Position numbers and translations under genes: made by a program. This document shows positions 24,301-36,300 of a stretch of DNA of 64,000 nucleotides, one piece after another. The stretch spans positions 8,020,366 to 8,084,365 of the forward strand of contig CAIIXF020000008.1 of assembly GCA_903813345.2 (NCBI GenBank). Direction: 5' to 3'. Below the pieces are notes generated by a model that saw only the letters and a program-made list of their open reading frames with translations, made no database searches and had not been told where the DNA came from. Within the stretch, counting starts at the first letter, position 1. The number at the start of each line of letters is the position of its first letter. Source of the stretch: Owenia fusiformis. Lineage: Eukaryota; Annelida; Polychaeta; Sabellida; Oweniidae.

Positions 24301-25811
24301 TCATTAAATCTACGATGATGTCAGGCGAGTATAGAGTCAACTTTTTTTCGACAATGATTTCTGATTTGCTTGGTGAGTTTAGAAAATTGCAAACTTAAAG
24401 ATTGACGAGAAAGCTCTCTTTAAAGAACTAATGCAAATGTTAAGTGTTGCTATATTTTATTTATGCGTTTTTAACAGTTGCTATCATGTTTGTTTGATGT
24501 TTCAAATACTGTATTTAATGTTTTATTGGTCTATGTCTTTGTACCTTGAGTTTAGTGTACTTTTTGGCAGCCTGCTTGACTTTAGACACAAGTTCAATAG
24601 GTGTAGCAATATATGTTGCATTTGCATCTTTCAGTTGATGTTGAATCTCATCTGTAACACACAATCTCAGCTATAGTAATAATTAATGTTAATAAATGCA
24701 TATTTATAGAGGACTTCTTTTTCACTTTTTAAGGTTCTCCTACCAATCATACTAGGTTATGTCATCATGCAACATTGATAGGAGGGAAAGTGAGAGGAAA
24801 TTAATAAACACAAGGAAGATAGAGGACAGACAGGCAGACATAAGTGAATGACATCATTCCATGACCAGGTTAAAATTTTGATCTAGTCTCATTTTAAAAT
24901 TGATTACATTTTAGCATGTTTTTCATTATCCCTCTTACGCTAAATTTCGATTCAAAGTCAAAATCACACCTTTTAATGATCTGGGATTGCATCAGTATAG
25001 TTGACCTTCTTTTTCTATGTTTTACAAAAAAATCAGATTAATTTATATATCATGCCAGCTTCATAAATTAAATGTATTTTCATTTTAAAATTATGTAGAT
25101 AAAAAATACTTTACATGTAGTATATAATGGGTTTGCAGATGTGGCAATCCCTCCAATAGCTAAAACTGCAAAAAATGTTATGGCCCATTCAATACTGTTT
25201 GGGCCATAGAGACAAAGTATATCTCCTTTTGTAAATCCTAGTTTGATAAAAGCACTTCCAACACACTCAACTGCATTTATAAGTTCTGTGTATGTGTAAG
25301 ATCTACCAGATATGCCATCAACCTGAAAAGAGAATATGGAAGAAATGGTTGCAGGGAATAATGTTTTATCAAGAACTATCTAAATATTTTATATTGATTT
25401 TCTGCATAATGTAGAAATGCAAAACTATAACATAACAAGCTCTTCGGATGCTTTGTGGTGCAAATTCACGATTTTTACTGAAAACAGTTGTATGTCATCA
25501 GGAAAATATGAGGTAGGAAGATCGGACACTAAATGAAAAAAATTAAAGAACTGATTGCTGTAATTTAATGACAATTCCATGGGGATTTTTGAGAGGGGTA
25601 CAGCTGATGCACTACAATGTACCCTTCCCCCATCTTATTGGTCTGTAAAATCATGAAAAACGTCGAAAATGTCCTAATTCACCATACTTACAATAGCAAT
25701 CTTTCTTGGAAATTCCCTTACTCTCTGGAAGACTCTATCATAAAATGACTGATTTTCTGGAATCTTGACATCAGTATATGGACACCTCACAATGTTATTC
25801 ATGTCTGCCAT
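21354..25811 (-). CDS. 4CL/luciferase-like acyl-CoA synthetase, gene 2 (complete, 538 aa, peroxisomal SKL)
   Basis: Complete ANL-superfamily acyl-CoA synthetase. Exons in transcript order: 25692-25811, 25115-25322, 24545-24651, 23915-24120, 23518-23695, 23137-23305, 22761-22861, 22451-22595, 22138-22220, 21723-21888, 21354-21487. They total 1617 nt with stop, giving 538 residues, the usual length for 4CL and firefly luciferase. Motifs by residue: P-loop [10 protein letters not shown] 189-198, GYGMTE 330-335, TGD 411-413, hinge/ribose-binding region around R428, catalytic-type Lys520 in PKSTSGK, and C-terminal SKL at 536-538, a type-1 peroxisomal signal. The HIYG region resembles 4CL more than luciferase, so light emission is not implied. 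Residue 427 is Asn where genes 1 and 3, and luciferase, have the hinge Asp. Short introns make this the most compact of the three genes. Substrate unknown; fatty or aromatic acids are both possible. Confidence 0.94.
21946..22100. repeat. Direct repeat in intron 9 of gene 2
   Basis: Two copies of about 50 bp starting TTTTGAGATGCTGAT, at 21946-21994 and 22051-22100, 105 bp apart. Apparently a small tandem duplication. Confidence 0.8.
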
Positions 25812-26716
25812 TATATGTGCTGTAAAATTATGCATATTAGTCCTTTTAATCTTAAGTGAATGGCATGGAGTAATTAACAATCATAGTAAGTGAATATGAG
25901 TGTGCCAGCAATTCTTTAGATTATGAAGCATTTCACTTTCAACATAACATCATTTGTGCTGTACTGATATTGATAATATATATGTTCTAGTTATTACTGT
26001 ATTATGTTTGCAAGTATATAGCTGCTCTGCCACAGTTCAACTAAGGCCATAATATACTACAAAAATAATTTCTTGATGCTGCATACATACCTTTATATCT
26101 GTATACCTTAGTTCAACATTTGTGTTTACCATTAGAGCGAGGTAACCTCTACATTCTATCCCTCTTCTGTAGTTTGAGGTGAAATTAATGTTTACTATAG
26201 ACTGTTAGCAGATCACGTGACATTGTTGTTTTCATGGCTATGTGGTATAGAAAAAGTAGTCTGTTTTTTCACAGTATGGCACAACTTCACCGTCTAAATT
26301 AAATGCTTATTTCTGTTTGGCATTTAAAAATAGATTACTATTAGGAGTGTTAGAAAATGTTTGCAGACAGAGTACAACTTTAATAGAAGAATATTGAAAT
26401 TATTGTTTTGGTTGATTAATAAAACAACATTCCACATGTTATTTAGTCCCAAAAATTAATGCCCGAGAATGTAGCATACTATTGTGTTGTACTTATTTCA
26501 GGTCCATTCTCTTAGTAAATGCCTGCAAATTAGTCTTTACCTAATGATATGCTTTTTAATGGGTTTTGAAATCATATGGTTATAGGGCCTTTATGATTAT
26601 ACATCTTCTGTTGTGCGACACATTCACGCTTCATCCTAACCTTTATGGCTTGATAACTTTTTGACTTATAGATGTCAGACTGATATTACAGTTAGATGCA
26701 TGTAATATTTTGGAAT

Positions 26717-26974
26717 TAATGCCTCAGTCACATTTGCTTTCAGTGAACATGTGGCGGTCTATAGCTCCCCAAAAATTGAAAAATCACCTACCATACAGTA
26801 TGTGACCTATGGCTGCTGGAGAACTTAAAGGTCGTCCAAAGGCTGGTGTGCCCCAATTTTTACCATCAAGATACCATGGCATATGTGACTGCTAAAGTAT
26901 GTGACCATGGAAATTCTACGGCAGATGTAGGAATACTGTTGGCCATAGAAATATTAATTGTGACTGAGGTATTA
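26717..26974. mobile_element. MITE between genes 2 and 3
   Basis: Inverted ends TAATGCCTCAGTCACA and TAATACCTCAGTCACA; about 258 bp, non-coding. It occupies part of the 1.4-kb interval between the gene 3 poly(A) region and the gene 2 start. I see no other gene there. Confidence 0.8.
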
Positions 26975-27253
26975 CTTTATTTTCATTCTCGCAGACTCAC
27001 TGTTTATAAACCTTGCGGTTGATCCTTGGCACATCTTTTTTACCATTTGCTATTACATCATCATTTATTTTTTTCCATTGGGGTAGTAATGGGTAATATT
27101 ATAGAATATTATATTATAGATATTTATTTTGTTAACTAAATTCTAACAAAATTTACTACAGTGTACAGCCAAAACAATTTCTTCATATTTTATTTACTGA
27201 ATTTAAAGACATTAGATTCTTGTTCAGTGTAAATAGAAATAGGATAATGTGTT

Positions 27254-27259
27254 TTTATT
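27254..27259 (-). terminator. Possible poly(A) signal AATAAA of gene 3
   Basis: AATAAA on the minus strand about 114 nt downstream of the gene 3 stop codon, at a distance similar to the candidate in gene 2. Confidence 0.5.
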
Positions 27260-27372
27260 TGTTAGTTATTGTAAATAATACTGCTTCATGTAGGTTCATT
27301 ATTTATACAATTTCAAAGAAACACTAACATATTATATGGTATGTAGGAATATCATAAGTTTGATTTCATTGA

Positions 27373-30300
27373 TCATAATTTAGATTTCATTCTGTCTCTA
27401 ATCATCTGTTTTAAGGTCCTTCGAAGAATTTTTCCACTTGGTGATTTTGGTATTTCGCTAAGGAACTCCACGCCACCTCTTAACCTTTTGTGTGGTGCAA
27501 CTGATTCTGAAAGGAAATTAGTAAGAGCATGATAAAACCATAAATAGTCCAAAAATAAATTAATTATGAGATCATACTGAACCATGAGGCTAAAACTGAT
27601 TGGAATGTGGTCTGATAAGCTTATAACTTCAGTAATACAGTTAAAGTGACATCTTTATGTTATTTCATACTCTATCATCACATGTAGAGCCAGAATCAGA
27701 GATATACATAATATAAAGGATGACAATATTGCAAGCAATATAAGTTACCCTTATGGACAAGAATGTGTGGATCCCCCAAATAATAAATATCGATGTCAAC
27801 ATTTAAAGAAAAAAAAGTATGACAAGGAATTAAATGATGAGCCAAAAATATTCTGATGTTTGTAAACATTGTAAGTTAATCATTATATCTGATTCTGCCT
27901 TTTAAAGTGCTCCCAAACTACAAAATTGGTTTAAGGATTGAGGTTAATTTGTATTAGAGTATTAAAAATATCTACACAAATGTTATAAATAATTCAGTAC
28001 TATATCATATGACAAAGAGTTAAATGAATGAAATTAATTCTCAAAGATAATCCACCCATGGAATGATATTGGTGTCAGTAATAAAGGTGTAGGTTTCTTA
28101 TAAGGAAATTAGTCCAAGATATAGGCCATAAAACATTTGTATTAAACCTTGCAAATGAAACATCTTATAAATAAACCCATACATCCGAGCGCTCTTAGGC
28201 CTGAATATGCAAGACTAAATGAGAAAACTAAGACAGCAATGAAAAAACAGTAAAAACAGTAAAAGTCTGGAACACCTATGACTGCAGAATCAGCAATATC
28301 TGGATGTGTTAACAACAAACCTTCTAACTCTGCTGGTGCAACCTAGGGTATGAATTGTATATTAAGGCTTTTTACACTTTTCTGTTAGTGTTAAAGTGTC
28401 TGTAGAATAGAATCTAGCAGCTCATAAACAATTAAGATGGATCATGGCAAAAATAATAAGAAAGTGACATTTTGATAGGTTAATTTGGTATTTAAGTCAC
28501 AGTCCTTTTAGGTTATGAAGAAATCAACAATGAAATATTTAAGCATGAGTACCGAAGGGAGAGGGCCAAAAACCTAGCTATAAAAGCAAATATAAAACAT
28601 ACCTGAAATCCTTTGTATTTCACAAGTTCCTTGAGGCGATCTACCACATAGAAGTGTCCATTGTGATCATAGTGTCCTATATCACCTACAATAAATGACT
28701 GATGTTATATCAACAATTCATTTAAGGGAATGAGAAAAATGACTACATTGACCTGTCAGGCAGATTTGACTGAGCATGAACTGATTTTCAGACCAACTTA
28801 CTTCATTTTTTGGTCATTTTTATGCTCCAATCATAAGAATTTGGTGAACATTAATCAAGTTTTAATTTACTAATGGAACATCCCAGGTCCTTTTTAATAA
28901 GTATAATATTACATTTCAGAACATTTAAGGGGGGTGATTGCATCTTTGATCTTTTTAACAGGAATACTATGACATTAATCAACTCCTAAATCATTCCATT
29001 TCAGCAGGATTTGAACCTGACACCTTGATCTTAACATATTGTATATTTTCTTAGTGTGCCATTTTATTTTTTCTCATTTCATGTGATCTGTTTTTAATCT
29101 CTTTAATTACATTTTCAAGTTTATGAAAATCATGTATATTTACAGTATTGTTATTTATAAAATAATATTTTATCATGTCATCATATGAAAGGCCAATCAA
29201 ATGAACAAGAAAAGCTCGTGAACATTATATACATTAGCAGGCCCGTAAGACACTTTTCCCTAAGGGGGGTGCGGTTTTTACTAAAGAGAATATAAAATTG
29301 TAATTTTTTTGCCGCGTAAATCAAATCGCGTAAGTCAGAGGGGGGTGTCGGTTACTCCCTATATTGGTTTGGAATTAACTAATGCAACTTCCAAATGTTC
29401 CAATTGTTTTGTGGGGGGGGGGTGTGAGGAGTGGTCCACTCCCCATAGAAAAATTTACAGTTTTGAGATGCTATTTGGTGCTTTCTGGGCACTTTCAAAG
29501 TGTATGAGTCAATAAGATTGATGTGAATTTTTTTTCAAATTTTTTTAGGGTTGTCAAAGAGGATGAAGTGGGGTGGGGTGCCAGAGGGGGAGCAAGGGGC
29601 TGTCCCCCAGAAACATTGACCATATCAAGGTACTATTTGATGATGTCTGAGACAATACATGAAATTCAGAATATTTTCTTTTGTTTTGTGGGGTATGTGA
29701 GGGGTGGCTAACTCTCCTAGAAATTTTACAATTAAAAGATGATATTTGGTGCTTCTGGGCACATTTAAAGTGTATTAGTTAATAAAAACATTGAAAAACA
29801 ATCACAATTTTTTTATCTTATCTTATCTTTTTCAATTTTTTTTTGGGGGGGGCTACCAGAGGGGGAGGTGGAGTGGGGATGCTAGAGGGCGAGTAAGTGT
29901 TAGTCTCCCAGAATCATTCACTATATCAAGGAGCTATTTGATGATGTCTTGGCAATTTAAAAGTGTCTGAGGCAATACATAAAACAGATTCAGAACTTTT
30001 CCATTGTTTTGTTTGGGGTGTGAGGGGTGGCCCACTCCCCCTAGAAAATTTTACAATTTTACGACGCTATTTGGTGCTTTCTGAGCACTTTCAAAGTGTA
30101 TGAGTCAATTAAAGAATTTGAAAAAATCACAATTTTTATCCAATTTTTTTTTTGGGGGGGGGTCAAGGGGGGGGGTGACAGAGGGGGAGGTGGGGTGGGG
30201 ATGCAAGTGCAAGATGCAAGAGGGGGAGCAAGTATTAGTCCCCCAGAAACACTAACTGTATCAAGGAGCTATTTGATAATGTCTGGGCAATTTAAAAGTG

Positions 30301-33300
30301 TCTGAGACAATACATAAAACAAATTCAGAACTTTTCCATTGTTTTGTTTGGGGTGTGAGGGGTGGCCCACTCCCCCTAGAAAATTTTGCAATTTTACGAC
30401 ACTATTTGGTGCTTTCTGGACACTTTCAAAGTGCATGATTCAATTAAAGAATTTGAGAAAATCACAATTTTTATCCAATTTTTTTTGAGGGGGGAGGGGG
30501 GGGGGGGTACCAGAGGGGGAGGTGGGGTGGGGATGCAAGTGCAAGATGCAAGAGGGGGAGCAAGTGTTAGTCCCCCAGAAACACTAACTATATCAAGGAG
30601 CTATTTGATGATGTCTGGGCACTTTAAAAGTGTCTTAGACAAAACACTAAAATAAATTTAGAACTTTTCCATTGTTTTGTGGGGGTGTGAGGGGTGGCCA
30701 ATACCCCTAGAAAATTTTACAATTTTAAGATGCTATTTGGTGCTTTCTGGGTACTTTCAAAGTGTATGAGTCAATGAAAATTTTTTTTTTTTTCAAATTT
30801 TTTTTTTCAAATTTTTTTTGGGGGGTGACAAAGGGGGGTGCGGTCGCACCCATCGCACCCCCCCCCCATCTGACGGCCCTGATTAGTGCCCATGTCTCAC
30901 TACATTATATACCATAGATGTAGATTTAGTACCTGTATGCAGCCAACCTTCTTCGTCAATTGTGTTAGCAGTTGCCTCATAATTGTTCAGATATCCCTTC
31001 ATAACTTGTGGGCCTCTTACACACACCTCACCATCCATATGTGGACCAAGTGCAACACCAGTGTCTAAGTCAATAACCTAAAGGAAAGATAATGGGGTAT
31101 TGTTCATGCTTTGTTTGTCACTATTTATCCAACATTGCCTCTTTTATTTGGTATTATTGTTGAGCATTGTCAATTGTCTTTTCAATTACTTTCTGGTTCA
31201 TATTAGTTAATTTCTATGTTATAAGGCTTAAATGTAGAATGTGATAATTTGAGAATTAGAGACTGAGTCAATCATATCTTACTTTACTTTCTGTGTTTGG
31301 TACACATATTCCTGCTGCCCCATATTTCCAGCCTATCTTAGGAGAAATATGGCTTGTTGGAGATAGCTCAGTCATTCCATAGCCTGAAATCATAGTAAAT
31401 AAATTTTACCTATACATAACCATAATAACTAAATGAATATTCTAAGTTCAGGTGACAAAATGGACCTGCAACCTGTAGGTTTAGATCTTTGATTTCTATT
31501 GCCTATAGTTTTTGAACAAGGTCATCATCCCAGAATGCTCAGACAAATTCACAACCACAAATTTACAACCACATAATGTTGATGTGAAATACTTGATTTG
31601 TTCACTATGAATCAATTGACTTATGGTTTAAATAGTCTTTGTTTTCTTAATTTGTAGATATTGCCCTATTGAATTCTGTTTTGGAATGAAATCTTCAATG
31701 TGGAACCATTGCACTTTGATTTTAGTATGTATTACATGTACCTTTTATTTATTTTAATAAATTAAAGTAATTTTTATCCCACCGAACGAAGTTCGAGGGG
31801 GATATAGGAAAGCCTTTCATTCACCTAGGGACAAAAAGCTATGCTGAAGAAGAGTTTTTCAAGATGGCTGCTGAATTTCAAAATGGTGGCCGTTTTTCTT
31901 AAAAAACATAATCTTGAATAACTCAAATACCAGTGAATGGATTTGGTTCAAATTCTATATGGTGATGCCTAGAGACAAAGTAGATTTGTTCAAGAAAGAA
32001 TTTTCAAGATGGCGGCTGAATTTCAAAATGACCGCCATTTTTAATAAAAAATGTAATCTTTGATAACTCAAATAGTAGTTGAAGGATTTGGTTCAAATTT
32101 TAAATGCTGATGCCTAGGGATAAAGGAACTACGCTGAAGAAGAGATTTTTAGAATGGCTGCTAAATACCAAAATGGTGGCTGATCTTTGATAATTCAAAT
32201 ACCAGTTGAATAATTTGGTCTAAATTTTATATGTTGATGCTCAGGGACAAAGAAGCTACCCCGAAGAAGAGATTCAAAATGGCTGCTAAATATCAAAATG
32301 GCAGCCGTAATCTTTGATAACTCAAATAGCAGTGAATGAATTTTTTTGAAATGTTATATGCTGATGCATAGGGACACAGTAGCTCTGTTCGAGAACAATT
32401 TTCAAAATGGCTGCTGAATTTCAAAATGACTGCCATTTTTGTAAAAAATGAATGTAATCTTTGATAACTCAAATGCTAATTGATGGATATGGTTTACATT
32501 TTATATGTTGATGCCTAGGGACAAACAAGCTCTGCTCAAGAAGGAATTTTCAAGATGGCCACTAATAAGCAAAATACGTTTTGTTCAGTGGGATTTGTTA
32601 CTCCGTGTTTTCTAGTTATCTCAGTGTCACAGTGGTTTAATGTATTTACTTTTTCTTCTTGTTGCCCTAGCATTCTCTTATTTGTACTTTCAGATTCCTA
32701 CCTTGTCTAAGTTTGCATTTTAATCTTGCTGTAACTTCCTCCTGCAGTTCCTTACTCAATGGGGCAGCCCCACAGAATATTTCCTTTACACTAGAGAGTT
32801 CATATTTATCCATGCGGGGGTCCTTTGCCAGGAATAAAGCCATGGGTGGAACTACAAAGAGTCTTGTTGCCTGAATATGAATTAAGGAAATGTAAGTATG
32901 TTAACCTAATCTAAATAAATAGTGTCATCATTTTTTGCCTGAGGTGAAATGTAAGGATTATTTTTAGTTGAACATTCACATTATTCTTTATGGCATTCTC
33001 TAAGGATGTTACAATAACAAAAAATCGATTAGAAAAGATTCATGCACAATATTTTCACAAATGGATTTCTGCCAACCAGATGTCTGCTTTTAGGTTAAAA
33101 ATTAATGTTAGGATACCACAATTAGGTCAAGAAGAAAAACTGAGTTTTTGCTGATGTGTGAATCAAGTACAGTATAAGTGTGGCAATTTAGAAGGTATCA
33201 TATGTCAGTGGGAAAAAAATATAAATTAAGCCAATATTTTCTAGGTGAAAGCACTCTATGTAATTGTAATTTTAAGGCAGAAATAAAGCAAATAATCATA

Positions 33301-36300
33301 ACAATTACATAAAAATGTCATTACTGATAACTCAATTATTAGTAGCTGGCTAGTGCCCTCGGGAGAATAGGACCTCTACACATGAAAGGAATTTCAGTAT
33401 GGTGGCTTAAAAATATAGTAAAGAATGGTCACCATTATTAAATGTATTTTCGGCTATACTTTAAACACCTCTTTATCTTTTTGAATTGTTTCTAAGATTA
33501 TACTACTTCATAGATTCATATGCTCTGTTCAAGGAAATGTGTTAAATACTTTGCATGTTTGATTGATTTATGAAATTTTAAATATTAATGATTGTATAAC
33601 AAGTCTACATTAATGATTTTCTGTTTTACATTAATTATGGAATGTGTATCAATTGATGAATGGAACATCAAGTGACAAATTCATCTCCCCTGACTGATAG
33701 ATTCCTTGTTCTGACTTGTTCGCAGAGAGTTTTAAGGATTAATTCAAAAGTCTCTCGACATTGTCATCATAAATAAATCTAAAAGTCATTATATTGTAGC
33801 TATATGGCTAGTGCTAACCTTGTATTGTTGTATTGCATGAAGGTATAACTCAGGCTCAAATCTTGGCATTGTAACAATAGTTGCGCCATCACAGAGTCCC
33901 CCAGCTAAGACATTAATTTGTCCATAGATGTGATAGAATGGCAGTACTGCAATATAGCAGTCTCCTATATGACTGCTGAGGAAATATGGTGAGCTAGATT
34001 AATGAAGAAATAATAATTAAAAACATTCTTAGTGTTATGACCAGCAAAAATGTGCAGGAAATTGATTGCAGAAAACCATCACCAGAATTGTTTTCAATAA
34101 CCTTTAGTTTTTTTAAGTTTTTTTTAACTGATTGAAACAATAAAGGCACCAAATTGTTTTAAATGAAAATGAAATGGTACATGAAAAAACAGAATAACTT
34201 GAAATTAGACATCATTTATCAAACAAAGCTACATGGTAAATAATAAATAGTCAAACTAAGTAAAGGTCTATGTGAAGTATGGCAAGTGATTTCAGACAGT
34301 CATATATTTCACCATGAGTACTTTCTGGGCATAAATACAGTGTGTTACAATATGTTTTCTTTCAAGTGAAGTCCCCATGATGATAAAAATATCAATCGAA
34401 CAATTCGAAAAATTATAAATAGGGACCCCAGGTCAACAATTCTTTCAAAATGTTGAACTTATTTGGTCAAAAGAGGATCTTCTTTTTCTGATTTTTATTG
34501 CATGAAAACATTATTCAACAAGGAGTCTTAAACATCTTCAAAAGTAGAATGGTATTGAAAGTCTAGTTTTGAAGATATCCATTTTCGATGACCAAAATCA
34601 TGCTGAAAACAATGGATAGCATGAGCTTTCCCTATGGGAAATGTTGTTTTTAACTTAACGCATTTCAATACCCATCCCCTTTTCAGAAGTTATTAATATA
34701 GTGTAGAAGAAACTTCTGATACATTTAAATTGAGAAAAACAAGATCCTCTTTTTAGAAAATAAGCCTTACATGTTTTAAAAAGTGACACGGTAGGGTCCT
34801 AATCCATAATTTTTCAGAGAGTTGGATTGATATTTTACTATCATGGGGATTTCACATTGTTTCAATAAAAACCACTGTATTTATACCCAGAAAATACTCA
34901 TGGTGAAATATATAACTGTCTAAAATCACTTGCCATACTGCACATGGACATTTAAGTCAGATAGAAAAAGAAAGTCATTAGACTTCTAAGAATGTTTCAC
35001 ATATGATGGCTCAGTCATATTCAAGCATAACTGTATAATATATGGTTGTTTTATGGCTAATTAGAGCCTCAGATTATGTTTGATTTATCCTACATGCCAT
35101 GTTAAAAACAAGGGGTTTTAAAGGATTAGACAGTTGATCATCAGGTATATTCATTGTCTTCTTTTACTCATCCTAAGATAAATGTCACTCTTGTATTATA
35201 TCTCTGGTTTATTATTCATTCTTATTTTTTGCCATTTAAATAACATGGGTACTTAGTGATTGTCTTTAGATCTATAAACATATTATATGCTAGGATACCA
35301 GCAGAAGTATGATTTGCGGTTTTGAAATAAATCCATGCAAATAAAAAATGCTGTGACTGTGATACACATTAAAAGGTGCCAATTAAAACAGAAAATAAAA
35401 CAGAAAGTATCACATATCATTGATTTTGTCACATACTTGAGGATAATTGCTCTATGTTTTAACCCCATTAAAACATAAAACAGCTTACCAAAATTGTTGT
35501 ATGTTTGCAACTAGGTTGAAATGTGTGAGCATAACACCTTTTGGTAGCCCAGTAGTACCACTCGAGTATGGAAGAGCAGCAATGTCTTCCTTTGCATTTA
35601 CTTTTGCTGCTTTGAAAGCATCACCTTTGTCTTCCATGAGGAGATTAAAGCTTATACTGCCTTGGGTATTACCATTACCAAATACTATGACTTTCTGGAA
35701 AGGTGAGTTACCAAATTAAAAACTGTATGATAAAGCAATTTGTGCAAAATAAGCTAAAATTAAATATGTAAATACCAATATACTATGAAAAAATATTTAC
35801 AAGCATTCTTCTGCAGGTACATGTACTTGCTTTTTGGCTGTTCAAATATTACAGAATGTTCAGAGTTAACTTATAAGGTATTGCACACAGTAAAATTTAT
35901 TAAAACCCATTTTGAAAGTTAAGAAGTTGAATCATGTACCATTTTAAAAGATATCAATATTTGATATTTTCCAGCATTTTTACCACCAAACTATTGGCTT
36001 GAAATTATCATTCAACGCTTGCATCTAATTGATCCCTAATTATAACACTACCTTAAGTTCAGTGTACTTTGTTGCAGCCTCTTGGACCTTAGGCAAGAAC
36101 TCAGCTACAGTTGCAATATACGTTGCTCCAGCATCTTCCATCTGATGTTGAATCTCTCCTTTAACACAATTACCAAAGTGCCAATAAGTATCAACAGACA
36201 CTTTTCATGATTTTATAACATGGGATCTATGGAATCTACTGACCTAGAATTCGCATATTCCATGGGATAATCCCTCAAGCAATTTTCCAACTAGATTATT

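Noticed and set aside
28990-29040. GGTTCAAATCC on the minus strand suggesting a tRNA
   Set aside because: The T-arm-like end is present, but acceptor, D and anticodon arms could not be formed.
29309-30655. Gly-rich frames with repeated VQDARGGAS and SPPETLT segments
   Set aside because: They repeat with the ~330-bp tandem unit of a transposon and have no starts or motifs of a real protein.
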